This document shows, piece after piece, positions 25,555 through 38,583 of a stretch of 64,000 bases of DNA (its first letter is position 1; every line of letters starts with the position of its first letter). A program made the translations under genes and the position numbers. The notes below the pieces were generated by a model that saw only the letters and a program-made list of their open reading frames with translations, searched no databases and had not been told where the DNA came from. The DNA is from Todiramphus chloris collaris (taxonomy: Eukaryota; Chordata; Aves; Coraciiformes; Alcedinidae). The stretch is from assembly GCA_025345505.1 (NCBI GenBank), contig JANVCC010000261.1, positions 3,420,929 to 3,484,928 on the forward strand, read 5' to 3'.

Positions 25555-25935
25555 GAGATCTGTGACAATACAGAGACAGCCAGACCCGTTCTGCACGAGC
25601 CACTTCATGCCCACGTGCAAGTGGCCACCCGCTCTCTGATAGATGGGCGATGAGCTCAGGCACCCACCCTGGCACACATCACTGTGCTGCTTCCTGGGCA
25701 GAGCTGCCCTGCATGGAAGTGTTCAGGACATAGGATGAGGGAGTAGAGAAGGATCTGGAAGTTTGCAGGTCTCCTGCAAAGGAGGGAAAATGGCAAATTG
25801 ATGAGCCAAGCAGCTGCAAGCTTTGTGCATTTGTTTCCTGCTGAACATGGGAAAAGTCAGCTGCCAAATCAGATTCTGGCACTTGAATTTGGTGTGTGAG
25901 AACTGAGGTCCTGAGCTCTCTCCCCAGACGCTCTC
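25555..25935. other. Unassigned GC-richer segment
   Basis: This roughly 380-bp stretch is noticeably richer in G and C than its surroundings. It includes GTTCTGCACGAGCCACTTCA, GTGGCCACCCGCTCTCTGAT and GTCCTGAGCTCTCTCCCCAG. It contains few CpGs and is not a CpG island. Two overlapping minus-strand frames of 67 and 71 codons have no recognised domain. It could be an old repeat insertion, an untranslated exon, or conserved regulatory DNA. I cannot decide between these from the sequence alone. Confidence 0.3.
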
Positions 25936-28900
25936 CAAAAGTCTGAAAACTGCATTAAAGCTCTTTGTTATTGTTTATTCTATAAAGAAATATAAATATT
26001 TCTTCTTTAAAAATTTCTTCTTTATTTAATAAAACAAACCTGTAATGATGAACACTACTTTTCCCATTTTCTGACACTAGGTGTGGTGAAAATAGATAAA
26101 ATTCTCCCACTGACAGACATGCCCAGTAGTGATGTTAGACTGAGTTGTTGCTTTTTTTTTTTAATCAAGTATGAAGCCTGATTTTTGCTTTTAAAATAAA
26201 AAGGTGTTGTGCCAGATATCATGCTGGGGAAGCAGACTGTGTCTTTTCCTCCTAGAGCCACAACATGACATGGTAAAAAGGCATGTGATAAAGTAAATGA
26301 AGCCTTGCCATCAGTTTATTTTGTAAACATTATAAACCGATATTTCATTTTACACAGATTAATTTTGGACTTTAATGGGAATTAGAAAGACGTAAGCCCT
26401 ATACTGTGATTGAGATCCAAATATAATAATGCCAGTAAATACTATTATGATGGGGTATTCCACCTAAAAATGTTTCTCATGATCACTGTGACTGAGGATG
26501 TGATGATCAAAGACTGGAGAGGAGCTGCGGTATAACTGGAAGCAAACCAGTTTTAATTTCATGGAGCAAGAAATTATGCTTAGGAAGTGACAAAAATGAT
26601 CCCTGGATATATATCTTAGCCTAAAGGAAACTATATCACTGATAGATTTCTACATAAGCTGATAGGCTTTTAAATTAGGCTGTTTTTCAGTGACCTATTA
26701 TTTCCCAAACATGATATACAATATATACAGATTATAACAGACTTCTTTAAAAGTATTTATTTGCAGTTCTTCACTGTCATAGATGTCATCAAAATGCAGA
26801 TGTCCTATATTTATGGATTGTATTAATGACTAGCCATGGGAAAATTCTGCTGTAGGAAACTGATATACAGAAAAAACCGACCTGGCATTATTAACATCAT
26901 AGTAATAAGGAAATAAACTGTGCCTCCTGGTACTACTTTGGTTTACAACACAAAACACAATTATTATCTCTGGGCACAGCTACAATTCTGATATTCACCA
27001 GGTCCATGAAGTATTTAGAGTTACCTCTTTTAAATATGGATGTGTCATGTTACTGTGAAGTTCCTAGAGATCAGAATTATGTGCTGCATTTGCACCAGTC
27101 GTAATAGCAGAAGTAAATGGACTATTAGTCTCAAAATCACAAGTTTTTAAATGTAGCTTTCAGTATGACAGTTCTGAAAGTTGAGTATGCTGATAAACAA
27201 TTTATTGCTTTTATCAACTTCTGCCATGTCCAGATTTTGAAAAAAACACCACCACCACATTTTAGCTGTGAATGCAGTCTCTTAACAAAACAATTCCAAA
27301 AACTCTATTTATGCACCTAATTTTGTATACAGTGAAATGGAGACATACTGTTCTTCCTTATCCATAGCCAAGTCCCTACAATCCTTTACACCACAAGTGC
27401 ATGGCTAAGGAGCCTGCACACAAAGCACTAAAATCATGTTCCACCTCCTATTAACTGATGCAGGTGGGTAAACTGTTGTTTACAGAGATTTGGATTGGTG
27501 ACTTTCTATAAATTTTAACTGCTTCAGAATTTATTTATAAATTCTCAATTGTCACATATATATTTTTTGTTGTCATTGAAAGGCAACACAAAGAAATTCT
27601 GTATTCTGATATTTTTAATATAGAAGACTGACTTTTTTTTTTTTCCTTGTATGATATGAACAGGAAAATAATAAATGAACCAATGTAATTACATTTTTCA
27701 TACAGCAGTCAATCATACAAATGATGGAATGGAAAATAAGTTTTGCACATTAAACATTAGTCCAGCAGATCTTGTTAAGGATGAAATATGTGATATGGTC
27801 TGTATAATCACAGCACATTGCAGTTGGATTATAATAAACAATTGTAAGTACTTTTGGGATCTGAAAGGCTGTTTAATTTCAGAACAATTGCACCTCTTAG
27901 CCATTAGCTAACTCTAGATGTTTTGAGTTATTGGTGGTTCCAGCAATGATTATGTAATCATAGAACATCAGGATCAGCTGTATACTGATGTGATTTATAT
28001 AATTTGTTGTTTGGGGTTTTTTTTTAATATGTTAGTGTGTGCCAAATTCTGAAGTTTCCTTGATTCATGCATAAATTGATTACCTTTCTGTGTTTTCCTA
28101 TAAAATGAGGAGATTCTAAGATGTGAAAAACAATCTCTTCACAAGAGCCTAAAGTGTTCCTGGAGGGGTAGCAGAAGGCATATGTACATTCATCTCCCAC
28201 TGTACTCTGACTTGCCTATGTATTCGTCAGCACAAAATATTGGGCTGATCAGCAAAATTACGTAAATATGAAGGTGTCTCACAAATATCAGTGATTTGGC
28301 ATATTGCTGCTGGTAAGTCAATTAAATGGAATGTTATAGATGAGTATTTTTACTGACAAGTGCACTGAATTAGGAAGATACCCACTTAATGTTGTTCAGT
28401 AATTAAACCATATTGAAGTATAAGGTGCCTGTCCACCTGCATTACTGGTCCTATTCATAATGTACACAGAATGAAAATTAAAAATTAGCATTGGTTAACT
28501 ACGCATGCATTTAAATCTAGCCATCATTGTGTTTTTCTTTATGTGACAGAGTATACATCTGGTGATACATGCTTTTGATCAGACACTGTCTCAAGCATAT
28601 TAAGAAAAGAATTAAATGTTACTTATTTTTGCTCAGTTAGTTGCATAGTATTAAATAGTACTAGTTGTAATGAGCCTTTTCTGATCAGAATCTCGTAATA
28701 TTTTGCTTCATGAAACCAGCATGCCCAAAATTGCAATCACTCTTCAACAGCATATCTCCAAGAAGGCTTTGACTTTGATTACAGTCAGTAGAAGTTGCAG
28801 ACAGAAGGTTTTGGTCTACCAGTTTTAAAGACACAGGGAAGGTTAATATCTGTTTGCAGTGGTTATTACATAGCAGTGTCACAGAGAGCCTTGAGAGGAC

Positions 28901-31638
28901 ATAACAGAAATACCATCATAGCCAGAGGCAGTTTGTCAGGCAGACCAGGTCATAAGCCAGTTGCTCGGCTTGTGATTGAGAGAGAAAAACTCTTCACTGT
29001 CTCAATTTTTCTGTTGTTGTTATGTCAAGCTCCTTGATAACTGAGGAATTTTCTGTGCCTTCAGGTAAGCCCTTGAATATGTGTTTGGATTAACAGGGAG
29101 TAGAAATTTTTTCTGTGAATATACCTGGTTGCCAAATGCCATATTCTGATAGACTGAGGGGCTGCATCAACTTCCAGTGATGCGCAGCTGTCACTTTATT
29201 TAAGTTCAAGGATGACAGTCGTCCTGCCACTCATATTAGATGGGCATGGAGAAAGTGTTACCAGAAGTTCTCTCATTAAGTATCCTGAGGCCTGAGTGTA
29301 AAGAAGTCATATTTTACGGATTAAAGGAACAGAAATGTTGTGAAGAAAGAAGTCATTATATTTGCATTATTTGTTTGTTTGTTTGCAAACCGGACAATGT
29401 GCTATTAAAAACCAGATGACCAAACAAAAGATGACACACAGAAAGCAATGGAACTGAGGCAATATCATGTAAATGTTGCAATGGCCTTGTTTTTATAAAC
29501 ACATTCTCCTGAAATGTACCTTTTTGCTCCAGCATCCTCAAGCACTTGTAGGCGGCATATAACCCTTTCTCTCTTTCAAAACCATTTCACACATAAGATT
29601 TGATTTTTGCAGCTATTTTATAGACAATATCTGAAAACACAATCCTTCTTAGAGTTTGCCTTAACTTCACTAAGAACACAATGGTATACGATGCATAACA
29701 ATCTAAGGTGAACTGTAAGATGAAACTTCACAAGGTCTTATCTCAGCCAGGCTCCTCAAATCTGACATGCAAAATGACTCTATTTACAGAAAACTTCATC
29801 AAATGGAAAACTCTGCTAAAGTAAAACTCTGCTATTTTGTTGTCTTGGATACGATTCCTTTCTGAGGAATTTGAGTTTGTGCTTGGCTGAGTTGCAGTTA
29901 ATATTCAGGCACAAATGGAATATTTCTTAGGTCATGTGGAGAGCTTGTAGTCTCTCTTTATATATATGGGTGTATATGCATGTACACTGATCTGTAGCAT
30001 CTTGAATACATGTTTGAACAGTATCCCTGTGCATAATTTGTGTAGCAATAGCTGCCTAAGTGTTTAGACAGACTTTGGCAATGAGAAGATTGAGAACGGG
30101 TTAGTAGGACAAAAAATTAGTTTTTTCTATGCCTACTGCCAGGACAGTCTTGGACCTGCCCCTAAGGGATGTGGAACAGACTAGCTAAGGGCTGGCCTGC
30201 TAAGCTGGGGGAAAAGAACATACACAAATCATTGTCCTTTCTGCATGCTCCTAGGAAACCGTACCTCACAACTGTCACTGCAGGCTTTCTAAGGGTTTGA
30301 GTAAGTATCAATGTATAAGGTGACTCTGTTTCACAAATACAAGACCTTTTTCCACCTTACTCTAACCCAAAGAAAAGTTCAGGAATCAAGTTTTCACTTA
30401 TCAGAGATGAAGGTTTTCAACATGGAACGTTCCCAGAAGCTCGGCATCAGATGATCTGTTTCCAACGAGAAAGCTGTCCTTTTGGCAGAAATAGGTTCTC
30501 CCTTCAGCAGCAGTGTTTTCTTCTTTGAAAAGTAAACTAAAATGGTTCTATTTTTGAAATTCATGTCTGTTTTGTTTAAGAGCAGTCATTTTAGCATAAA
30601 AAAAAAAAAAAATCTGCTGAAAGAGTAACTAGGTTCCTTGCAAATTAGACAAATACAGGCTATTTGAACTACTCCCATGGGATTCAGTCCCACTAACCCT
30701 CCAAAGTGGGGCATGTGGCTTTGAACCTCCCGAGACAAAGGAAGGTTTTGAAGTACAGTGCTCCATACTTTGGATTCAGTCTCCAGCATGTCACATGAAA
30801 GCAGTGTCACTGAAAAGCAACATCAGCAGCCACTGCTTTGCACTTGATCCTGACAACATGCTGCAAGTTAACTGTCAGAACTTGGCACATCCAGGACCTA
30901 GTGGACTTGCAAGTATGAACCTAACTACAGGTCTTAGCTGAGCTTTATTGTGACTCTGCTCAGGCTTGCCAAAATTGATCTGGTTTTCCCCAAAATTAGA
31001 CTTTATAAGTCTGGGAAACATGCATTATAAACTGCTAGCATGTGAACTTTTCGTTCTTGCCAAGAAGTGATTTTAAGAATCACAAGTTTTTGACTGTGAT
31101 ACTGAAATTCTCCTTCCTGCCCTTTTGGAAGTCTATCTTAGTCTGTAGGATTAGTTTCTTTTTGTCTGGCCTAAATCTAGTTGATCTTGTCCTTCAGGGT
31201 GTACATACTATATTTAATAATTTTCTACATTTTTGCTTAGGGTTTGAAGAGGGGATCAGCTTCTAGCACTCAGTTGGTTTGGAATAAATTGTTTATGGTT
31301 GGACACAAGCAAATGAGATTTCAACACCTGTGGCAAGAACAGTTTATAAACTGGAAAAACTATAAAAACAACAACTACATATCCTACCAACTTGAAAGGT
31401 GATTCTATCCCTTAAAAGGAAGGGGGGGGAAAAAAAAAAAGGGTGAGAGGAGAATTGTTCTAATTTTTGGAACTACTATTATTTCATTATGTTAGAGAAA
31501 AGAATGAAATTTCCATTTAATGTCATAATTACAGGCTAACAACAACATTTTTTGTTTTCATTCAGTAAAACTCAGAACAGGGGAAGAGTTAAAGAAGCAT
31601 GAATGAAAATTAAATACTCAAACATTTGGACTTCCTGA

Positions 31639-31667
31639 ATATATATATATATATATTTTTTTTTTAA
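31639..31667. repeat. (AT)n followed by T tract
   Basis: Nine AT units are followed by a run of T. It is a simple repeat with no assigned function. Confidence 0.88.
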
Positions 31668-34600
31668 TACATGTATAATAAAAGTAATAGCATTCATGAA
31701 TCATCATGCTTTCCAAGTCCTTCTTTCCTGACTCCCTTCAAAACAATTAAGATATAACTGGCAAGTATTGTGATAATTGCAGATGCAATCAATCAGCCAA
31801 TTGAGTTTTATTGGTTGATTTTTTTCTTGTTAAAGGATTAGTGAATATCATAAATAGTAGCAATATCTTACTGAAGGGATAATCTGAAATGCTGACAGTA
31901 TCCTGTACTCCATATACAATATGTGTGGCATAAAAAAAACTTTAGAAATATCCTAGGAATCTAACCAGTCACTCTGAAATGAGTTTAACTTGTTCAGGCT
32001 TGCAGAGATGGGCAAAATATGATGGGAAAGGGATTATACTTCAGTACTTGGGGGAAGTCAAAATGCAAAGGTAGGGTTTTGGGCCCTATTCTGATCAACT
32101 CTGGTTTAGTCTTCTGACATGGAAGTCATACCCAGCAGCACAAGCATGGGGTCACATGAGCTCTGAACTACCTTTATGTCCATAGAAACCACTTTTCACA
32201 GTTTTCCTATGAAGGATCCCAGCAGATACACAGACTAAAGCACAAGGTGATTCCTTTCCTTAGTAGAAGGTCATTTTTTTAAACCAGTGGTTTAGTTCCT
32301 GCAGAAAATCTTGCATGAGACATTAGGGAATCATGCCTATAGGTATTAAATGACCTTAAATATTTTCTTATCCTTATTTAAAGGATTTTCTGTAGCCATT
32401 AACTTCAACTGATAGTGTTTTCTACTTGACTAAAAAAAAAAATCTCGCCTGCTCACAGCTGAGAGCTTTCTGCTTGACTAAAGCTTGAATTGACCTATTT
32501 TGTCATTAAACTTTACTGTAGATGCTAGAATTTGAAATCGTGTGACCTTTCCTCCCATGCATGCAGTCTATGCAAACAGGCATTTGTATGAATACCTTCC
32601 TTTTACCAGATCTCTCCGGGAAAAAATTCTATTTAAACGCAGAATGAAGGAAATCCAAAGGAACAACTGAGAATACTTAAAATGCTTAATGTTATACATA
32701 AGCTTAAATACCACTCTTTTCTTACTTGTGAGAAGTTCAATGATAATAAGAAGGAAGGGGCAGGTGTCCTTATAATGTTGTGTTCCCAGAGTCTGATAGT
32801 TTGCCTATTTAATAAATTTTTAAATGAGAAAATGAGCCTAGAGTACACAGAACATTGCTCAGTTGGCACAACTGTATGAATTATTTCGAAATATTGTTTG
32901 TGTAATGTTATTGCTTACAAATTGTTCACAAACAGACCTTCAATCTCTGTCCTATCCAGTAGTAAAATCTCTTGAAATAAAACAATTTACTGTGAAGCAC
33001 ACATGTGAAAGATAAATAATAAGTAAACATTGGAGATTAATCTTTTAGGTTTTTAAAAGATCATTTCATTTGCATACAGCAAAGAAGAGAAATAAAATCC
33101 AGTGGCAGAATAAGTCAAACTAATTTATTTCTGTGTAAGACTGCCTACACCTTGGGCAATTAGTGACTCAGTAGAAGCAGCTGAACATTGAGCAGGGAAC
33201 TGAGTAATGGAGCGAGACAAAACAGAATGTCTGCAGGAAACTATTAGTTTGGCATATTGGCTTTTAGTGTTTAAAAAAAAAAAAAAAGCAATTGCTAGGC
33301 AGTTGCAGTAGATGGTTACTATGTAAGGTTTAAAACACGCTCTGAAGATATTTAGTTCTCTCTCAAAGTCTATATATTCTGTTTTGATTATTAATTCCAT
33401 ACATCACTTCTTGAATTAGTGGTGACTCAGACCATGAAGCCCCTCAAATCACTTGGGCAGCAATATTCACTATTTACAATGTAGACACAACATTGATCAA
33501 AATTGCGAGATTTACTCTAAGAATATTTTCTTAATTTCTCTTTTGGCCTCTTTTAAGTCAACAAACTTTAAAATCCATCTATTTCAAGTTGCTTTCACAT
33601 TGAATAATGTGATCAAATTCTGAATGGTTATTATGTTCAGTGGCTAAAGTATGTTAAGAATGACTCAAAATAAGCATTTAAAATCGTTGCACTAAAGCAC
33701 AAAACGTGAGATCTGAAGAGAAAGAATTCCAGGCATCAACTAAAAACTCTTATATTTTGTAAAGAATTACAGTAGAAGGGGAATGCCTGAGGTTAAAAAT
33801 CACATAACAAGCTGATTTCTTCATTGTCTTTTTCTGGAAAGAGAACTGTAGAAACCCTCTTTCTCTATTTGTGAACTTCTTCTAGGGAAAAATACGACAA
33901 CAAAAACAAATAATTCTTCTTATTCACTGGATACTATTAGGGAAAGTTTATTTAAGTGGAATTTTGAAAGTACTTTTAGGGTGAATGAAGATATATTTAC
34001 TGAGAAATAACTTTGATCCCAAGAAGGAAAAAAAAGCATGTATCATATCTAGTAGTTAGTCATAGAGCATTCACCTTTTACTAGGAATTTTGTAAGTTTT
34101 GTAACTTTCTGTAAGATTATGGATTACCTAATGAGATTTTGATACAGTCTAACAGATTGGAAGATCTGAGGGTCTAAAACCCCTAAGGTATTACAGTTAT
34201 TTGATTTAATCTTCTACATTATAAATCATACAGAACTCTATCCTGTAACTGTTACATGAAAAGTTCCTCATAAACAGTGAAAATGTGTGTGTAACTGGGA
34301 AGATAACACCATAAAAATAGCATTTACACTCATAAATAAGGGTATAATATTACTGTCTTCATTTCATTCTCTTTACTGTCAAAAAGGATAAGCAGATTTC
34401 CCCGTTAAGTTGGTTTGTGTAGACAATTTTGAAATTAAAGGAATGGCTTCTACCCATGCAGTTGAGACTCAAGGAGACTTAAAGGAATTAAACAGAATAA
34501 TTTTTTTTTTTAACGTAACTTTCAAGTGACATTTGAAAAGAAGTTACAAGTTACTGATGAATGAGGCAACGGGCAGATTCATTGGATGTTAACAAGTAAT

Positions 34601-34815
34601 ACAGTTACTGACTTGTGCAAACATCTTTTTCAAGAAGAATCATATAATTTTAGGCTTTTCCTGGACATTTACAGCTTCCATCAAGATAGTTTGCTTTTTA
34701 TTAGTCAGATATGCGAAAAAGTAACACCACATAGGAAAGCAGATGATAAATTCATATTATTCATAAGGTCAACTAATTTTGGTCACAATTTATTCCGATG
34801 ATCTCAAAGTAATTA

Positions 34816-34860
34816 TTTTTTCTTTCTTTTCCTTTCTTTTTTTTTTTTTTTTTCTTTTCC
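34816..34860. repeat. Polypyrimidine tract, 45 bases
   Basis: There are 45 consecutive pyrimidines (CTTT/CCTTT units plus a long T run) about 110 bp upstream of the LTR starting at 34968. It is a simple low-complexity tract, probably slippage-expanded. Confidence 0.9.
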
Positions 34861-34967
34861 ACCACTAAAACACTACTCTCTTGGCACCTGCCTTACAGGC
34901 TGACAATCATGTGTAGGAGAACTTCCAATTAACATTCCTGATGTGAAAATACTTATCTAAACATACC

Positions 34968-35434
34968 TGTCCTGGCTTTGGTTCAGGTTAATTATCACCA
35001 GCAGCTGCTGGCCCAAGCAGTTGGGAAGGGCCGCAGCTGGGAGGGGCCACAGCCAAGATAAACAACCCAACCAGACAATGGGATGTTTGATACCATACTG
35101 ATGTCATGCCCCCCTATATAAGCAGAGGGCTGGCTCAGGGTAGAGTTGTTTGTTTTCAGTTTGTTCCACTGTGTGGCTTCAGCCTATGGCCAGAGCAGGG
35201 AAAGTATCATGTCATGTACAAGTATCACTTGCTTTGTATAATATTTCATTATTGTTATTGTTGTTCTATTCTCATTTTGTGTTGTTTTATTAAGCTGTCC
35301 TTACCTCAGCCTGTAGGATCTTGCCTATTTTATTCCATCTGATTCTCCTTCTCATCCCACTAGAGAGGGTGTGGAGGGAGAGAGGAGGGGGGGAAAACAG
35401 TAGAAGGAGAGGGGGTGACTCTCTGCTAGTCACA
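34968..35434 (+). mobile_element. Solo LTR of the same ERVL-like family
   Basis: This is a second LTR, closely related in layout to the copy at 9174. It starts TGTCCTGGCTTTGGTTCAGG and continues with GTTAATTATCACCAGCAGCT, AAGATAAACAACCCAACCAG and TATTAAGCTGTCCTTACCTC. A better-preserved promoter is visible: CCCCTATATAAGCAGAGGGC near 35111-35130 contains a TATATAA box, followed by the shared TTTCAGTTTGTTCCACTGTG segment. The polyadenylation signal appears as ATTAAG rather than ATTAAA. The 3' end after the G-rich AGAGAGGAGGGGGGG stretch is altered: the usual GGTTAAAC...GACA terminus is not visible, so the right boundary near 35434 is approximate. No internal retroviral genes adjoin it. The 78-codon frame at 35106-35342 is a chance frame. 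Confidence 0.8.
35111..35130 (+). promoter_or_regulatory. LTR TATA box region
   Basis: CCCCTATATAAGCAGAGGGC lies at the expected place in the U3 part of the solo LTR, with a TATATAA core at 35115-35121. It is the best-preserved promoter-like element in the window. Whether it is active cannot be told from sequence. Confidence 0.45.
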
Positions 35435-37859
35435 TATTATTTATGAAATTTTCACTGGAAACAAAAGACTGTTAGTCTGGTAGTTAGACATCTATGTTCT
35501 TTAGTTTTTGCTTGGTTTTTGCAAATAGCTTGAGAAGTACTTGGGTTTGGGGTTTGGGTTTTTGTTTTTTTTTTTTTTTCAGGGCAGTAAATCTTTTAAA
35601 TTACTTCTTTAAACAAAACATTTTCCAGGTATACTGATGAAGAAAAATAACATTATCTCAATCCAGTGCTTTGTACATCTTAGTACATAAATTTTGCAGC
35701 CTGTTTTTTCTATATTCTGTATTTCACTTTTTCTTAAATATCAACATTTGTTGACTTGGACTAGAGCAATTGATCATTGCATTTATTGTCCTCTGTTTGT
35801 GTGGTAGTTCAATTACCTGATAGCACCATGTGGTCTATTTAGATGGTAAAGAATCTACATTTTGCATTCTGGATTTTAAAACAAAATGCTGTGCTCCTGC
35901 AAAATTTAGATGCCTAGTTATTAAGAGCATAACTGTACTTTAGATATGCTTAGCACCTTTGTTGTCTGTACCTGGACTAACTGAGCAGTGCCGTTTCAAA
36001 ACTCTTCTTTCTGGAAACCCATTTTCTGCCTCTCCAGGCAGTCTACTCCATTAAAATTTGACCTTTTTAGGTCTTTAGACCTCTTTTAAAATATGTTGTG
36101 ACATTTCAGTGATGTCTGAGACAAGTAAGTCCATAACTAAATTGCTGCTATAATAAACCCTTCTTTAAGAAAAAGGAGAAAAGAAAAAAAAAGTGTAACC
36201 TGAGTGTACTATGCTAGTTTCTGCAGTTTCATCCTGGTTTTGTTAGTCAAAAAATTGTGGAGGAATATGACTTCAAAAGAAACTTGTGAATCAATTCATT
36301 TTTTCTATTTTGAATAAAAATTTCATATAATCAGTCTGTTAAAAAAACAAAAAAAAATTTTAAATGGTTGTCATTTTCCTGATCTCCAGAAAATCTTTGT
36401 AGCTAGTTTATACTCATTAGTTTTCATCCCACTTCAATATTATACTTAAGTTGTTCTTCCCACTTCGGGAAAAGTGGGTCCTTTCCCTCCTGCTACATTT
36501 ATGGGCAGCAATAGTGTGTGGTGTTCTCTCGGAACTTTTCCTAAAACTTGAACTGTGGTTATATCTCGATAATTTACTATTAGTAGTTTTTGCATAATCC
36601 ATGTAGAACTCTCTACTCATATGTTTGTTGTATTTACAGTACAAATTTTCTTTCTGTGTTCTGATACTCGCTTTGACTAACAGGAATATGTCTGCACTTC
36701 TGTTGCTCAACAGTGGTATTGTTTTTGTTTTGTTTTGTCTTACGAATATATTAATATTTCATCTGGATGTTCTTGTCTTTCATCAGGTCACATTTCCTTA
36801 GGTATTGTATTTTCTGTTGTCATTCATGATTCTGGTAAGAAAGCTTACAAAACTTCTAAATTATTTTCACTAATACTCCCACTTCTCAAATGTGTAGAAC
36901 ACAAAAAATAATTTGAGTGGTCTTTTCTCAGTACAGTGCAGACTTAAACACTTGCTGGATGTGCACTTGTATGTTGCTGTCTTCATTTAGCCAGTTGTTC
37001 TATCACCTAATGATCCCCCCTGCCCTGGGAAGGGGAATTGGGAAAAGAAAAGGAGACCCATATGGAAGGAGATTGTGTACCGCAACCTTCTCAAAAATGC
37101 AGCTTCCCTGGGTAGAAAATTCATCCTATGATCCTATTCCAGAGAAACAAGGACAACTGCACAACATAGTAACATTACCTTTTTTTTCTCTCACATAAGT
37201 AAATACAGCAGTATAATGACTGGCAATAATATACTAGAAGAATTAGAAGAAAATTTATGCAGTAGTTTAAAGTGGATTTGAGCATTTGAACATTGGATTT
37301 GGGTACTGGATAAAGTTGAGGCACTTGGATCTTCATTTTCTTGTTTAAAAATACATTTTGCATAAAGTGAGGAGTCTTCCATTTTAAAATCTGACAAATT
37401 ATAATGAATTGGTTAAAAATTTTACAAATATTACAAATGTACAGTTCTGCAAAAGTTAAAACTATATTTTTATCAGGATAGCTTTTTGTAATTCAATGTT
37501 TGTACCTACAGTTCCAAAAGCAGTGATCTTTAAATCTTTTTCATCTGATTACTTGTTACAGTGTCCATACATTTGAAAGCTGTTGCTGCACTTCTTATTT
37601 TGGAAGCACAATTACGAGACTTGGTTTAATGAAATGTGGTGTTTTCAGGGCTATTCTCTAGAGTTAATATATTGATTTGTAGTGCTCTGCAATATTTATC
37701 AGCCTGTGTTTTCATCTCTAAAATAAAAATTGGTGAAAGGACTCAAGGCAGACTATCATGACCTAATAATGTAATATATAATCTTAATGACAAACTCAAT
37801 GTTTTCTCCTGTGATTCTGACTGGAAAATTAAAACAGGTTTTTCCTTGATAGATTTTAG
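35435..37859. other. Unique AT-rich DNA
   Basis: No gene is recognised. A T run ending in CAG (about 35562-35582) gives a strong-looking but isolated 3' splice signal. A GGGTTTGGGGTTTGGG motif sits near 35544. The 97- and 93-codon frames at 36417-36710 (minus) and 36917-37198 (plus) lack recognisable domains. Confidence 0.45.
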
Positions 37860-38205
37860 CCAGTTGTTCAGAACCACATCCAGATGGCTTTTGATTATCT
37901 CCAAGGAAGGAGACTCCATAATTACCCTGGGCAACCTCTCTGGGCACCCTGTGCCAGTGCTTGGTCACCCTGACAGTAAAAATGTGTTTCCTGATGATCA
38001 GAGGGAACATCCTGTACTTCAGTTTGCAGTCATTGCCTCTGGTCCTGTTAACTGGGCACCACTGAACAGAGCCTGGCTCCATCTTATTTGCATCTACGTA
38101 TGTTCAGGGGTGTGCGTATATATGTGTGTATACACACACACACATTGATAAGGTCCCCTCTGATTCTTCCCTCATCCTCTCATAGTAGGAGAGCTCCAGG
38201 AACCA
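37860..38205 (-). mobile_element. CR1 LINE fragment, antisense
   Basis: On the plus strand this is the reverse complement of the distal CR1 coding end and 3' region. It reads CAGATGGCTTTTGATTATCT, CCAAGGAAGGAGACTCCATA, GGGCAACCTCTCTGGGCACC, TGCTTGGTCACCCTGACAGT, CATTGCCTCTGGTCCTGTTA, CTGGGCACCACTGAACAGAG and, after an interruption, TTGATAAGGTCCCCTCTGAT and CTCATAGTAGGAGAGCTCCA. The interruption (about 38098-38145) is a TG/CA microsatellite. The left end has decayed and the true 3' terminus is not recognisable, possibly extending some tens of bases further left. Frames at 37756-38082 (minus) and 37846-38148 (plus) are repeat-derived or chance. Confidence 0.8.
38103..38144. repeat. TG/CA microsatellite with 16-bp palindrome
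   Basis: Alternating GTGCGTATATATGTGTGTAT runs into TACACACACACACAT inside the antisense CR1 copy. TGTGTGTATACACACA at 38123-38138 is a perfect 16-bp palindrome and could form a hairpin or Z-DNA. Microsatellite growth inside a retroposon is the simplest explanation. Confidence 0.85.
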
Positions 38206-38583
38206 ATACTATTCACTAGTTCTTTCTAAAAGGAGCCTCTTAGGGAGCAGAAAGGTAGGGAGTCACTGTCTGAATAAAAATGGGCTGTAGATCTAATCAT
38301 AAAATCCTCTCACCCATCCACAGAAGCTTTAACAGAGTCTTGGTTATGAGAACAGCTGTAGAGAGAAGAGGATTTTGCAGGATGAAGCAGTAAAACTAGT
38401 CCAGGAGACAGAGCCCTAGGGCTCCATTTTGCAGGGCACCTTCCACTGCAGGAGTTGGCTATGTGAATTGGATTGCCCTCTTTCCACTTTTTCTCTCCTT
38501 TTTATTCTTTCCTACCTATTTTCCTTAACTTCAGTATTAGAATTACCTAGTAGTTAATTTAAATTACCACTTTAAACTCTTAT
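38206..38583. other. Short unique spacer between two CR1 copies
   Basis: These roughly 380 bp separate oppositely oriented CR1 fragments. Nothing else is recognised. Confidence 0.4.

Larger units (their letters stand above)
24702..34967. other. Unique AT-rich DNA, about 10 kb
   Basis: No gene is supported. Contents noted: a GC-richer segment at 25555-25935 (listed separately), T-rich runs near 26153-26162 and 27632-27643, an (ATTT)/(GTTT) tract at about 29368-29385, A runs near 30597-30612 and 33271-33286, an (AT)n tract at 31639-31656, and a 45-base pyrimidine tract at 34816-34860. Open frames are all under 100 codons and unrecognised. Confidence 0.45.

Noticed and set aside
9174..35434. 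A single provirus bounded by the two related LTRs
   Set aside because: The spacing of about 25 kb is too long, no retroviral genes are visible between them, and the copies differ clearly in sequence and in 3' ends.
35541..35560. Possible G-quadruplex or telomere-like GGGTTTGGGGTTTGGG
   Set aside because: There are only three G tracts of three or more, so a four-tract quadruplex is not supported, and the unit is not TTAGGG.
37756..38148. Overlapping frames of 108 and 100 codons on opposite strands
   Set aside because: They are produced by the antisense CR1 copy and the TG/CA microsatellite.
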